Both the position numbers and the translations under genes were made by a program. From Bacteroidota bacterium (GTDB lineage Bacteria; Bacteroidota; Bacteroidia; Bacteroidales; Tannerellaceae), in assembly GCA_023429375.1 (NCBI GenBank), contig JAEYVY010000011.1:141712-205711 (forward strand): a stretch of 64,000 nucleotides of DNA, in the 5' to 3' direction. Shown here piece by piece: positions 37,096 to 46,823 of this stretch (the stretch's first letter is position 1; each line of letters opens with the position of its first letter). Under the pieces are notes generated by a model that did not search any database, was not told the origin of the DNA, and was given only the letters and a program-made list of their open reading frames with translations.

Positions 37096-38463
37096 ATGAA
37101 GAAAGTTTTACTTTATGCATGCGTTGCCATGCTCCCCTCTACTTATGTCGCGGCCGAAGGCTATCAGGTCAATATTCAAAGCACTAAACAAGCCGGAATG
37201 GGACATGTCGGAGCAGCATTGAAACTTGGCTCCGAAAGCATGCATTTCAACCCTGCAGGTCTTGGATTCCTAGAAAACAATGTTGATTTCTCAGTTGGTA
37301 TGGCAGGTATTTTCTCAAAATTCACCTACCATTCAACTACTAGCGACTATACACATAAATCAGACAATAAACCAAGCACACCTTTATACGCTTATGCCGG
37401 ATTTAAGGTATATGACAACTTTGCTGTCGGTGTTAGTTTAACCACGCCTTATGGTAGTGCGATGAACTGGGGAAAGAACTGGGCAGGTTCTCAACTTATT
37501 CAAGATATTGCTCTTAAATCTTTCTCAATTCAACCTACTGTAGCTTATCGCCCATTTGAACGACTAAGTATTGGTGCCGGAGCTATGTTGATGTTCGGTA
37601 ACTTCTCGTTAAGCCGCGCATTAATTCCTGCAGGAGGATTGGAAGGTTTGAGACAACTTAGCCCCCTCTTTCCTGATTTGGGCCAAAAACTTGATAAGTA
37701 TAAGAATACAACAGCTGTATCTGCTACCTTAGGTGGTGATGCGAATATCAGAGTAGGATTCAACGTCGGTGCGATGTATGATATCAATGATCAATTTACT
37801 GTTGGTGTTTCTTATCGTTCAAAAGTAAATTTGAAAGTAAATGAAGGATTAGCAGAATTAACTTATGCGAATAAAACCGAGTTAGAAGCATTGTTCGAAC
37901 AAGTTAATCCATATTTACCTGCTGAGAAAAAAATTAATATCCCTGCATTAGACGAAGGAACATTCAAGGCACAACTGCCTTTACCATCAAACTTCAATGT
38001 AGGTTTGACTTATAAACCCAACACAGACTGGACACTATCTGGTGAAGTGCAATTTGTTGGATGGGGTGCTTATAAATCCCTAAATGTGGAATTCTATCCT
38101 CGTGAGGTACTGGGCGAACACGATATCAACGCAACAAAAGAATACATTAACACACGTATTTATCGCTTAGGTGCAGAATACGCTGCAACTCAACGTTTAG
38201 ATCTTCGCTTGGGTGCTTATTTGGACGAATCTCCTGTTCAGGAACTTTTCTTGAATCCGGAAACGCCAAGTATGGACAAGTTGGGCTTGACTACAGGTCT
38301 TACATTCCAAGCTACTCAAAGATTTTCTATAGACTTTGCATTTAATTACGTGACAGGTTTCGGGCGTATTGGTTCCTACCCAACCGGTAAGGACACCAGA
38401 TTTGAAGGTGACTATGACGTTCGTGCCTACAATTTGGTACTTGGTATGTCATATAAATTCTAA
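37096..38463 (+). CDS. OmpP1/FadL family outer-membrane transporter
   Basis: A 455-residue barrel protein with a signal peptide (YVAAEG, about residue 20). It matches the OmpP1/FadL family that lets hydrophobic compounds such as fatty acids across the outer membrane: the mature N-terminus GYQVNIQSTKQAGMGHVGAA forms the hatch, SMHFNPAGLGFL is the conserved NPA block, and the end YNLVLGMSYKF is a barrel C-terminus. The true substrate may be any hydrophobic molecule. It is monocistronic with its own promoter and terminator. Confidence 0.92.
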   Translation: MKKVLLYACVAMLPSTYVAAEGYQVNIQSTKQAGMGHVGAALKLGSESMHFNPAGLGFLENNVDFSVGMAGIFSKFTYHSTTSDYTHKSDNKPSTPLYAYAGFKVYDNFAVGVSLTTPYGSAMNWGKNWAGSQLIQDIALKSFSIQPTVAYRPFERLSIGAGAMLMFGNFSLSRALIPAGGLEGLRQLSPLFPDLGQKLDKYKNTTAVSATLGGDANIRVGFNVGAMYDINDQFTVGVSYRSKVNLKVNEGLAELTYANKTELEALFEQVNPYLPAEKKINIPALDEGTFKAQLPLPSNFNVGLTYKPNTDWTLSGEVQFVGWGAYKSLNVEFYPREVLGEHDINATKEYINTRIYRLGAEYAATQRLDLRLGAYLDESPVQELFLNPETPSMDKLGLTTGLTFQATQRFSIDFAFNYVTGFGRIGSYPTGKDTRFEGDYDVRAYNLVLGMSYKF

Positions 38464-38485
38464 TATTATTGTAAAACACATTTGA

Positions 38486-38515
38486 TAGGGGTGTCCGGAA
38501 ATCCGGACACCCCTA
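38486..38515 (+). terminator. Terminator of the FadL-like gene
   Basis: Perfect 14-bp inverted repeat (TAGGGGTGTCCGGA at 38486-38499, complement 38502-38515) followed by ATTTTATA, 22 bases past the stop. Confidence 0.85.
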
Positions 38516-38525
38516 ATTTTATACA

Positions 38526-38561
38526 ATTACGGCACCAAGAAACGAATCTTGATGCCGTAAT
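38526..38561 (-). terminator. Terminator-like hairpin of the glgP gene
   Basis: ATTACGGCA (38526-38534) pairs with TGCCGTAAT (38553-38561), and an inner CAAGA/TCTTG pair extends the stem. It lies 24 bases past the glgP stop on the minus strand and could also act for the plus strand. Confidence 0.7.
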
Positions 38562-38585
38562 ATTTATTTAATAAGAGTTTGTCTA

Positions 38586-41159
38586 TCAATGCATCTGTAT
38601 CCAACGAACATAAGCAAAGTCCATACGATGAGGTAACTCCGGATTGACAGGATGTACCCTGAATGCCAACTTCTTCAACCCTGGTAAGGTAGAGGTCAAT
38701 TTTAATTCAAAATACAACTTCGCTCCTTCTTCCTTAACCAATTGGAATTCGAATGTTTTAAGTACATCTACCGTATGCGTATCTGCATTATCTTGAGCCA
38801 CAATCATATCTACACCCAACATACCTTTTAAGTCCTTACGGTCAATAACGATATGGAAGGTATTCTCTTCCCCAACAATCTGTCCTTGTTGAAGGATATC
38901 CTTATCACACGTAAATGATTCAATTTCAAAGCTATCCCAATTGGCTGCCACTTCTGCTTTCCAAGCAGCTATCTCACGTGCTTTGGCAAAATGATCAGCA
39001 GTCAACCGCGCAGAACGTGCAGCCAGTTTAGTATAGAAGCGATCGATATAATCATCTAGCATACGCTTCATCGTATAATCTGGTGCAATCTGCGACATGG
39101 AGTTCTTAATGTATTGAATCCATTCTGGAGAATATCCTTTGCTATTCTTTGCATAGAAAGTAGGAATAATCTCGTGCTCCAAGATATGATAGATGGTTGC
39201 AGCATCCAACTGATCCTGATATTGTTGATTGTCGTACGTGCGTTTATCAGTCAATGCCCAACCGGCTCCTTCGCGGTAGCCTTCATACCACCATCCGTCT
39301 AGGACAGAGAAGTTCAATACGCCATTCATTTCGGCTTTTTCTCCAGATGTGCCGGAAGCTTCCAACGGACGAGTCGGTGTATTCAACCACACATCTACTC
39401 CGGATATCAAACGACGAGCCAATTGCATATCGTAGTTTTCAAGGAAGATAATCTTTCCAAGAAATTCCGGACGACGAGATATTTCTACAATATGTTTGAT
39501 CAATCCTTGGCCTCCACCGTCAGCCGGGTGAGCCTTACCGGTAAAGATAAACTGAATTGGACATTGCTCGTTGTTGACGATCTTAGCCAAACGGTCTAGG
39601 TCGGTAAACAATAGGTGAGCACGCTTATAGGTTGCAAAACGACGGCCGAATCCGATCAACAAAGCATTCGGATTGATGCGTTCAAGGACAGAGACCACCT
39701 TTGATGGATCTCCTTGGTTCTTCAACCAATTGTCTTTAAATTCCGCCTTTATATAGCTAACCAGCTTGTGTTTAAGCGCCTTTCTGATTTCCCAGATTTC
39801 ACTATCCGGTACTTGTTGAATGGCTTCCCAAATCTTTTTATTAGACTGGTCATTTACAAAATTTTCGTCAAAATATTTACGGAAGAGCGTTTTCCACTCT
39901 GTAGCAGCCCAAGTAGGCATGTGAACACCGTTTGTAACCCAGCTAACATGCAGTTCGTCCGGGAAATAACCTTTCCAAACCGGTGCAAACATTTTCTGAG
40001 ATACTTTTCCATGAAGCCAACTTACGCCGTTTGCTTCCTGGCAAGTGTTAAGTGCAAATACACTCATAGAGAACTTTTCATTTGAACCCGGATTTTCACG
40101 GCCCATATCGATAAAGTCCTGCCAACTGATACCCAACTTTCCCGGGAATTCACCCATATAACGACCGAACAATCCTTCGTCAAAATAATCATGCCCTGCT
40201 GGTACCGGCGTATGCACTGTATAAAGTGAAGATGCACGAACAACCTCGAGTGCTTCCTGGAAGTTTAAATTTTCATTTTGTACATAGTCTACCAGACGTT
40301 GTGCATTGATTAATGCAGCATGTCCTTCGTTGCAATGGTAAATCTGTTTCTTTATTCCCAGTTTATTGAGCATCAAAATACCTCCTACACCAAGCAGATA
40401 TTCTTGCTTCATACGGTTTTCCCAGTCACCTCCATAAAGCTGATGGGTAATAGAACGATCCCATTCACTATTTTCAGGTACGTCTGTATCTAATAGATAG
40501 AGAGGAACGCGACCAACTGATACTTTCCAAATATTGGCATAGACCGTACGCCCGGGGTAAGGTACTTCCAACAAAACAATATTACCAGCATCATCCGTCA
40601 CCTGCGTAAGTGGCAGTGCTCCGAAATTTTGAGCTTCGTAATTGGCAATCTGTTGTCCTTCCATGGAAAGGCTTTGTGTAAAATAGCCATAACGGTAAAG
40701 GAATCCAACACCGACCATATCAATATTACTATCACTGGCTTCCTTCAAGTAGTCGCCGGCTAATACACCAAGACCTCCTGAGTATATTTTAAGTACATGA
40801 GTCAAACCGTATTCCATGCTAAAATAAGCAACAGACGGTTTGTCTTGATTGGGTTTTACATCCATATAGGCTCTGAATTGTGAATAGACTTGTGCTATTT
40901 CATCCATCAGGGCTTTATCTGAAATAATTTCTTCAACACGTTTATGTGATAGTTTCTGTAATACATTTACAGGATTACCATCTGATGATTTCCAAAGGTT
41001 TTCGTCAAGTTTCCTAAACAATGCCGTACATTCATGGTTCCAAACCCACCAAAGGTTGTAAGCCATTTCATATAGCGAACTTAATTCTTGGGGAAGTTGC
41101 GCCTGCGCATAGATTTCTCTCCATATGGGGTTGTTCGCATTATTAACTTTAATTTTCAT
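38586..41159 (-). CDS. glgP: Alpha-glucan (glycogen/maltodextrin) phosphorylase
   Basis: An 857-residue GT35 phosphorylase of the type with an N-terminal DUF3417 region. It releases glucose-1-phosphate from alpha-1,4-glucans in the cytoplasm. Seen are AYNLWWVWNHECTALF near the start, VAYFSMEYGL, IYSGGLGVLAGDYLKEASD, IYHCNEGHAAL, RRFATYKRAHLL and the PLP-lysine region EASGTSGEKAEMNGVLNFS. The C-terminal 120 residues (from about 740) are a beta-rich extension (TFHIVIDRKDLKG). It lies downstream of the GT3 synthase gene and has its own promoter, so storage and release of glycogen are adjacent but separately controlled. Confidence 0.94.
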   Translation of the reverse strand: MKIKVNNANNPIWREIYAQAQLPQELSSLYEMAYNLWWVWNHECTALFRKLDENLWKSSDGNPVNVLQKLSHKRVEEIISDKALMDEIAQVYSQFRAYMDVKPNQDKPSVAYFSMEYGLTHVLKIYSGGLGVLAGDYLKEASDSNIDMVGVGFLYRYGYFTQSLSMEGQQIANYEAQNFGALPLTQVTDDAGNIVLLEVPYPGRTVYANIWKVSVGRVPLYLLDTDVPENSEWDRSITHQLYGGDWENRMKQEYLLGVGGILMLNKLGIKKQIYHCNEGHAALINAQRLVDYVQNENLNFQEALEVVRASSLYTVHTPVPAGHDYFDEGLFGRYMGEFPGKLGISWQDFIDMGRENPGSNEKFSMSVFALNTCQEANGVSWLHGKVSQKMFAPVWKGYFPDELHVSWVTNGVHMPTWAATEWKTLFRKYFDENFVNDQSNKKIWEAIQQVPDSEIWEIRKALKHKLVSYIKAEFKDNWLKNQGDPSKVVSVLERINPNALLIGFGRRFATYKRAHLLFTDLDRLAKIVNNEQCPIQFIFTGKAHPADGGGQGLIKHIVEISRRPEFLGKIIFLENYDMQLARRLISGVDVWLNTPTRPLEASGTSGEKAEMNGVLNFSVLDGWWYEGYREGAGWALTDKRTYDNQQYQDQLDAATIYHILEHEIIPTFYAKNSKGYSPEWIQYIKNSMSQIAPDYTMKRMLDDYIDRFYTKLAARSARLTADHFAKAREIAAWKAEVAANWDSFEIESFTCDKDILQQGQIVGEENTFHIVIDRKDLKGMLGVDMIVAQDNADTHTVDVLKTFEFQLVKEEGAKLYFELKLTSTLPGLKKLAFRVHPVNPELPHRMDFAYVRWIQMH

Positions 41160-41210
41160 TATCCTGAAATTTATTAGTGATTCAAAACGTAATTTAATCT
41201 GTGACTTTCA

Positions 41211-41218
41211 CAAAGATA
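41211..41218 (-). promoter_or_regulatory. -7 promoter element of glgP
   Basis: TATCTTTG on the minus strand, 51 bases before the glgP ATG. Confidence 0.6.
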
Positions 41219-41247
41219 AAATTAATAAGCTAATATCTAGTTATAAT

Positions 41248-42906
41248 CTATCTTGTTCTTTGTGCGCTTTTCTCTAAGGCAATACGAAACGCATCAAGAT
41301 AGTAAGTGATAAAATTTCGCCATTCGGCTTTTGATGCCAAATCAAAGCATCGCTCTTTTAGCTGGCTGACTTCCTCAGATTTACACATGGCCAGTTCACG
41401 CAATGATTTACAAATAGAGTCTGCCACTTCTCCGTAATTATCGTCTGTACGATTGATTACAACGACTCCCTCATCTATGCGCTCTCCGGAAAGGTATTTC
41501 TTTGCCCATAATCCGAATCCGGCTAGGTTTGTAGTAATCGTAGGGATACCAAACGCAACACTCTCCAAGGGCGTATATCCCCATGGCTCATAATACGAAG
41601 GATAAACAGTCGCGTCCATTCCTATCAAGATATCATAGTATGACTTGTTGAATATACCATCATTACCATCCAGATAGCTGGGCACAAATATCAGCTTCAC
41701 CTTCTCCTGCTGATTGTTCGTAAAGCCGGAGTACTGAATCTGATTCATCACTCGGTCTTCATGCATATTATTCAGCCAATGCGTCAAGAAAGGCATTTGC
41801 AAGGGCGAAGTGGTATGAATATCTTTTACAAGGATTTCTTTTAAATCAGCTCGGGCATCACGCATCCAAGCAGGTACTAAAATAAAAGCGATTGTTTCGC
41901 GATTATAATCTTCGGATGTACGCAAACGATTCATGGCTTCGATAAAAACATCTATTCCTTTATTCCGATATTCGTACCTGCCGCTAATCGACACAAACAA
42001 AGCATCCGGACTGACAGTATGGCCTAATAGTTTTTCTGCCACGTTTCTCAAAGTTTCGCGTGCTGCCACCTTTTTCTCAACATACGCCGCACCTTGAGGT
42101 ACGAAGTTTTGCTCAAAGCCATTCGGCGTAACAACGTCGGGCGATTTATCCAGTAAATGAGTAGCTTCCCAAGCGGTAATATCACTTACTGTGGTAAAAC
42201 AATCCACATGATGTGCAGCCTGCTTTTCAATTGAATGCTTGGCTTCCATATTCAATTCGCCTGCCATCTGATCGCCATTATATTGCTCCATATAGGCATA
42301 CAGCGGCTTGTTGTTGCCCGCAATGGAGCGACCGATTGAGGTGGCATGTGTAATAAAAAGCGTTGACACTTGAGGCAAATGCTTCTTCACATACAAAGCC
42401 CCCATCCCAAGCATCCATTCATTAAAGATGGCACCTACCTTATGTTCATCCAATTTGTAGAATCGATAAAAACTTTCTATCACTTTACCTGTAGCATAGG
42501 CGAATATACATGATTCATCATAATCACCATAGGCACGTATAGAATCGACTTTGAAGTCTTCCCACATGGCATAGAACAAAGCATTCCGTTCTGCAAAGAA
42601 TCGTTGATAATCGACTAGTACCACCACAGGTTCTCCAGGCACCGCCCATCTGCCTACTTTTAAGCTCAGATTATCATTCTCTTTTGCATACGAAACCCAT
42701 TCGCTATACAAAGAGGGATCTTGCTTAAAATCAGGTACTGTTGTTCTACCTTGTATTGCAGGGCCAATAAAGATTAATTTATCTTTAAAAATTTCATGCA
42801 AGGTATGGGCACGTGTAGAAAGAACTGTATAGATTCCACCAACTTTATTACAAACTTCCCAACTACTCTCAAACAGGTACTCAAAAGTACCGGCATCATT
42901 ATTCAT
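41248..42906 (-). CDS. GT3-type glycogen synthase
   Basis: A 552-residue glycosyltransferase of family 3, the class of animal and fungal glycogen synthases rather than bacterial GlgA. N-terminal WEVCNKVGGIYTVLSTRA is the sugar-nucleotide loop; SGRYEYRNKGIDVFIEAM and YPSYYEPWGYTPLESVAFG are the second-domain motifs holding the catalytic Glu pair region. It extends alpha-1,4-glucan chains, probably from UDP-glucose. I start at ATG 42906 because the in-frame TTG at 42936 lies inside the TATATTTG promoter element. The allosteric Arg cluster of eukaryotic enzymes is not obvious at the C-terminus. Confidence 0.92.
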   Translation of the reverse strand: MNNDAGTFEYLFESSWEVCNKVGGIYTVLSTRAHTLHEIFKDKLIFIGPAIQGRTTVPDFKQDPSLYSEWVSYAKENDNLSLKVGRWAVPGEPVVVLVDYQRFFAERNALFYAMWEDFKVDSIRAYGDYDESCIFAYATGKVIESFYRFYKLDEHKVGAIFNEWMLGMGALYVKKHLPQVSTLFITHATSIGRSIAGNNKPLYAYMEQYNGDQMAGELNMEAKHSIEKQAAHHVDCFTTVSDITAWEATHLLDKSPDVVTPNGFEQNFVPQGAAYVEKKVAARETLRNVAEKLLGHTVSPDALFVSISGRYEYRNKGIDVFIEAMNRLRTSEDYNRETIAFILVPAWMRDARADLKEILVKDIHTTSPLQMPFLTHWLNNMHEDRVMNQIQYSGFTNNQQEKVKLIFVPSYLDGNDGIFNKSYYDILIGMDATVYPSYYEPWGYTPLESVAFGIPTITTNLAGFGLWAKKYLSGERIDEGVVVINRTDDNYGEVADSICKSLRELAMCKSEEVSQLKERCFDLASKAEWRNFITYYLDAFRIALEKSAQRTR

Positions 42907-42933
42907 AACTTCTTGGTCAAAATGATAAGTCTG

Positions 42934-43002
42934 CAAATATAAGTTATTTAGGGTTTTTATCCCATAACAAAAAGGTTTATTAATAACAAATGCTTAGTTT
43001 TG
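42934..43002. promoter_or_regulatory. Divergent promoter pair
   Basis: TATATTTG on the minus strand (42941-42934) serves the GT3 synthase; TAGTTTTG on the plus strand (42995-43002) serves the small gene at 43026. Both elements lie inside longer open frames and so set the real start codons. Confidence 0.6.
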
Positions 43003-43025
43003 TAGAAATTATAACTTTTACAATT

Positions 43026-43319
43026 ATGGCTAAGATTAGAATTTTAAAGAAGAACATCAGTTACATTGCCGGAGAATTATTTACTGATGCATTATTATGC
43101 AACATGTTTGTCAAAGACATTGATAAAGAAGGCTTAGAAGCAGTAATGAGTCGCATCCTGGAAATGGAAGAAAACTTCATCAACCGCGCTAGTCATCCAG
43201 ATGGAAAAGACAATAGGGCTCTGGTAAAAGAATATTATAAAAAATTGCATGTAGACCTTCAAACAGAAGCGAATGCTATAGCTAAAGAACTTGAAAAGCT
43301 AAATAAAGAGTCGAAGTAA
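43026..43319 (+). CDS. Conserved small helical protein of unknown function
   Basis: A 97-residue protein, mostly charged helix, with no signal or membrane segment. Notable stretches are KIRILKKNISYIAGELFTDALL and a Lys/Glu-rich C-terminus ending EKLNKESK. I do not recognise a named family. The ATG at 43026 is preferred over one at 42990, which precedes the -7 element at 42995-43002. It is followed ten bases later by an acyltransferase gene, with an omega-amidase gene after that, so the three form a probable operon ending at the hairpin at 44743. Confidence 0.75.
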   Translation: MAKIRILKKNISYIAGELFTDALLCNMFVKDIDKEGLEAVMSRILEMEENFINRASHPDGKDNRALVKEYYKKLHVDLQTEANAIAKELEKLNKESK

Positions 43320-43329
43320 GAGGGTGAGC

Positions 43330-43875
43330 ATGAAGAAAGCAATCAGCAAGGCGCTGCTAAAGTTGATGGGATGGAAATCGGGACCAATTGGTGAGTATGT
43401 CCCAAAATGTGTAGTTTGCGTAGCGCCTCATACAAGTAACTGGGATTTTGTTCTCGGTAAACTTTTTTATTTATCAATCGGACGGAAAGCCAGCTTCTTA
43501 ATTAAGAAAGAATGGTTCTTCTTCCCTTTCAATTTGTTTTTCAAATGGGCAGGTGGAGTCCCAGTAGACAGAAGCAAGAAAACATCCGTTACGGACCAAA
43601 TGGTTGAGCTATTCAACCGACGTGAAAAATTCCATTTGGCTGTTACTCCTGAGGGAACTCGTAAAAGAGTAGAAGAATGGAAAAAAGGATTTTATTATAT
43701 TGCTCTTAATGCAAAGGTGCCTATTCTATTAGCTTATTTTGACTTTAATAAGAAGGAGATTGGTGTTAAAAGCCTATTCTATCCAACGGGTGATGTAACT
43801 GCAGATATCAATGCTATTCGGGCAGCCTACAATGACATTACTGCACGCAAACCGGATAATTTTGTCAAAATTTAA
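43330..43875 (+). CDS. PlsC-like acyltransferase
   Basis: A 181-residue 1-acylglycerol-3-phosphate-acyltransferase-like protein. The catalytic HX4D motif is HTSNWD, followed by AGGVPVDRS and TPEGTRK, the acyl-acceptor and glycerol-phosphate binding motifs. Members of the family transfer acyl chains to lysophospholipids or related acceptors at the inner membrane. No clear membrane helix is present apart from a hydrophobic FFFPFNLFFKWAGG. An alternative GTG start at 43324 adds two residues. The acceptor cannot be read from the sequence. Confidence 0.85.
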   Translation: MKKAISKALLKLMGWKSGPIGEYVPKCVVCVAPHTSNWDFVLGKLFYLSIGRKASFLIKKEWFFFPFNLFFKWAGGVPVDRSKKTSVTDQMVELFNRREKFHLAVTPEGTRKRVEEWKKGFYYIALNAKVPILLAYFDFNKKEIGVKSLFYPTGDVTADINAIRAAYNDITARKPDNFVKI

Positions 43876-43890
43876 TCCGTTCAATTTTCT

Positions 43891-44667
43891 ATGGATCAAC
43901 TACGCATTTCTTTGGTACAATCCTCTCTGTTCTGGGAGGATAGGGAGGCGAATTTATCCTGTTTTAGGGAAAAGTTGAAACGCCTGAAAGGGAAATCCGA
44001 CTTGGCCATACTACCGGAAATGTTTACAACAGGATTTTCCATGCAGGTGGCTTCCTTGGCTGACACCACAGACGGCGACACGATCCAAACAATCAAAGGA
44101 TGGGCTAAAGAATTCGACTTAGCCATTAGCGGAAGTTTTATTGCGAAAGAAAATGGCAACTATTATAATAGAGGCTTCTTTATTACCCCCTCAGGCGATT
44201 GTCATACCATAGACAAACGTCATCTTTTCAGAATGGGGAAAGAAGACCACTATTATTCCCCCGGCAATTCCAGAGAAGTATTCCACTACAAAGGGTGGAA
44301 CATCCGTTTATTAATCTGTTATGACCTGCGTTTCCCTGTTTGGAGCCGCAACGTAGACAATACGTACGACCTGTTGATCTATGTAGCCAACTGGCCTGAA
44401 GTACGCGCCACTGCATGGAAAACCTTACTCCCGGCACGAGCAGTTGAGAATATGGCTTTTGTATGTGGAGTGAACCGCGTTGGTACAGATGGACATGGGT
44501 TTGCTTATAGTGGAGATTCGGCTGTTTACTGTCCTAAAGGTAAAAAGATCCTTCATCTCCCAGCCCATAAAGAAACGACAAGAACCTGCATCCTCGACAA
44601 GCACGAATTAAACCGTCTGCGCGAGAAATTCCCTGTCTGGAAAGATGCAGATACCTTTACGCTCTAA
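43891..44667 (+). CDS. Nitrilase-superfamily omega-amidase
   Basis: A 258-residue carbon-nitrogen hydrolase with a complete catalytic triad: E43 in LPEMF, K109 in IDKRHLF and C143 in LICYDLRFP. The sequence and length fit the YafV/Nit2 branch, which hydrolyses 2-oxoglutaramate and 2-oxosuccinamate, products of glutamine and asparagine transamination, for example in methionine salvage. The conserved YVANWPEVRATAW block supports this. It is cytoplasmic and lies 15 bases after the acyltransferase gene. Confidence 0.9.
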   Translation: MDQLRISLVQSSLFWEDREANLSCFREKLKRLKGKSDLAILPEMFTTGFSMQVASLADTTDGDTIQTIKGWAKEFDLAISGSFIAKENGNYYNRGFFITPSGDCHTIDKRHLFRMGKEDHYYSPGNSREVFHYKGWNIRLLICYDLRFPVWSRNVDNTYDLLIYVANWPEVRATAWKTLLPARAVENMAFVCGVNRVGTDGHGFAYSGDSAVYCPKGKKILHLPAHKETTRTCILDKHELNRLREKFPVWKDADTFTL

Positions 44668-44742
44668 TTCATAGAACAAACAGCACACGAAGTTGCTAAC
44701 TTCTTCTTTTATAAAAACAGAATTCAATCAAGTATGTGCAAT

Positions 44743-44780
44743 AAAAAACTCGCGAAGGTAAATTCCTCCGCGAGTTTTTT
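44743..44780. terminator. Bidirectional terminator
   Basis: Perfect 12-bp stem AAAAAACTCGCG (44743-44754) with CGCGAGTTTTTT (44769-44780), a textbook intrinsic terminator between the convergent omega-amidase and dnaK genes. Confidence 0.92.
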
Positions 44781-44810
44781 ATGTTACTATTGATTTGTTA
44801 TCAATATCTC

Positions 44811-46721
44811 TTACTTCACTTCTTCAAAATCAACGTCTGTTACGCCGCTGTCTTTTGAATTGTTGCTGCTTCCGGCATTGTTTGCTTGACTGAAGTCTGG
44901 TCCAGGTTGTGCACCACCACCTTGTGCGTTATACATTTCCTGGCTTGCAGCGTGGAATACGCTGTTCAATTCAGCTGTTGCAGCATCTATCGCAGCGATA
45001 TCTTGTGCTTTATGCGCTTCTTTCAGTTTGTTAAGAGCAGCTTCGATTGGCGCTTTCTTATCTGCAGGCAATTTGTCACCCAGCTCTTTCAATTGCTTTT
45101 CAGTCTGGAAGATCAAACTGTCAGCATGGTTCAGCTTATCGATACGTTCTTTTTCCTTCTTGTCTGCTTCAGCGTTAGCAGCAGCTTCTTCTTTCATACG
45201 TTTTACTTCATCATCGCTCAAACCGCTTGACGCTTCGATACGTATACTTTGTTGTTTACCGGTTCCTTTATCTTTTGCAGATACGTTCAAGATACCGTTG
45301 GCGTCGATATCGAATGTTACTTCAATCTGAGGTACGCCACGTGGAGCTGATGGAATACCATCCAAGTGGAAACGTCCGATAGACTTATTGTCTCTTGCCA
45401 ATGAACGTTCACCTTGTAGAATATGGATTTCTACAGATGGCTGATTGTCGGCAGCAGTTGTAAACACTTCTGATTTCTTTGTAGGAATCGTAGTGTTGGC
45501 ATCAATAAGTTTTGTCATCACACCACCCATTGTTTCAATACCTAAAGAAAGAGGTGTTACGTCGAGCAACAATACGTCTTTTACTTCACCTGTCAACACA
45601 CCACCTTGAATAGCGGCACCAACGGCAACCACTTCATCCGGATTCACACCTTTTGAAGGAGCTTTACCAAAGAATTTCTCAACGATATTCTGGATAGCAG
45701 GGATACGAGTTGATCCACCTACCAAGATTACTTCGTCAATATCAGAAGTAGTCAAACCAGCGTCGCTCAATGATTTACGACAAGGTTCGATACAAGCCTG
45801 AATCAATGAATCTGCCAACTGTTCGAATTTTGCACGAGTCAATGTCTTAACCAAGTGTTTTGGAACACCGTTTACCGGCATGATATATGGCAAGTTGATT
45901 TCAGTGCTTGTTGTGCTTGACAATTCAATCTTAGCTTTTTCTGCAGCTTCTTTCAAACGTTGAAGAGCCATCGGGTCTTTACGAAGATCGATTCCTTCTT
46001 CTGCAAGGAATTCTTCGGCCAACCAGTCGATAATTACGTGGTCAAAGTCATCACCACCCAAGTGCGTATCACCGTTAGTAGATTTTACTTCAAACACACC
46101 ATCTCCTAGTTCAAGGATTGAGATATCGAATGTACCACCACCTAAGTCGAATACAGCGATCTTCATATCCTTGTTTGACTTGTCAAGACCATATGCCAAA
46201 GAAGCAGCCGTAGGTTCGTTTACGATACGACGTACATTCAAACCTGCAATTTCGCCGGCTTCTTTTGTAGCCTGACGTTGTGCGTCATTAAAGTAAGCAG
46301 GCACAGTAATTACAGCATCTGTCACTTCTTGACCCAGATAATCTTCTGCCGTTTTTTTCATTTTTTGAAGAACCATGGCAGAAATTTCTTGTGGAGTATA
46401 AAGACGTCCGTCAATATCTACACGAGGAGTATTATTATCGCCACGTACTACTTTATAAGGTACACGTGTGATTTCTTTTTGAGTCTGGTCAAACGATTCA
46501 CCCATGAAACGTTTGATAGAGAAAATTGTCTTTTCTGGATTTGTAATCGACTGACGTTTAGCAGGATCACCTATTTTTCTTTCACCGCCTTCAACGAATG
46601 CCACGATAGAAGGAGTTGTTCTTTTACCTTCACTATTGGTGATAACCACCGGTTCGTTTCCTTCCAGCACAGCCACACATGAGTTGGTTGTTCCTAAGTC
46701 TATTCCAATAATTTTACCCAT
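44811..46721 (-). CDS. dnaK: Chaperone DnaK (Hsp70)
   Basis: A 636-residue DnaK. The ATPase domain (about 1-380) has IGIDLGTTNSCVAV, VFDLGGGTFDIS and VILVGGSTRIP; the linker DVLLLDVTPLSLGIETMGG leads to the substrate domain and the helical lid; the tail is Gly/Gln/Asn-rich and ends VTDVDFEEVK as usual. It binds unfolded peptide segments in cycles of ATP hydrolysis with DnaJ and GrpE, which are not adjacent here. The 102-base spacer upstream contains no clear TAnnTTTG match. Confidence 0.98.
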   Translation of the reverse strand: MGKIIGIDLGTTNSCVAVLEGNEPVVITNSEGKRTTPSIVAFVEGGERKIGDPAKRQSITNPEKTIFSIKRFMGESFDQTQKEITRVPYKVVRGDNNTPRVDIDGRLYTPQEISAMVLQKMKKTAEDYLGQEVTDAVITVPAYFNDAQRQATKEAGEIAGLNVRRIVNEPTAASLAYGLDKSNKDMKIAVFDLGGGTFDISILELGDGVFEVKSTNGDTHLGGDDFDHVIIDWLAEEFLAEEGIDLRKDPMALQRLKEAAEKAKIELSSTTSTEINLPYIMPVNGVPKHLVKTLTRAKFEQLADSLIQACIEPCRKSLSDAGLTTSDIDEVILVGGSTRIPAIQNIVEKFFGKAPSKGVNPDEVVAVGAAIQGGVLTGEVKDVLLLDVTPLSLGIETMGGVMTKLIDANTTIPTKKSEVFTTAADNQPSVEIHILQGERSLARDNKSIGRFHLDGIPSAPRGVPQIEVTFDIDANGILNVSAKDKGTGKQQSIRIEASSGLSDDEVKRMKEEAAANAEADKKEKERIDKLNHADSLIFQTEKQLKELGDKLPADKKAPIEAALNKLKEAHKAQDIAAIDAATAELNSVFHAASQEMYNAQGGGAQPGPDFSQANNAGSSNNSKDSGVTDVDFEEVK

Positions 46722-46823
46722 TTCTGTATATCTGTTTAATTGTTATTTTCATTTTTGTATCAACTAACATACAAATGGTATGCCAAAAAACAACAACAGC
46801 CACAGCGACGAAAATATGACAGA

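Noticed and set aside
42907..42936. Upstream TTG start for the GT3 glycogen synthase
   Set aside because: The TTG lies inside the TATATTTG promoter element; the ATG at 42906 starts at the family's conserved N-terminus.
42990..43025. Upstream ATG for the 97-residue gene
   Set aside because: It precedes the TAGTTTTG element at 42995-43002, so it would not be in the transcript.
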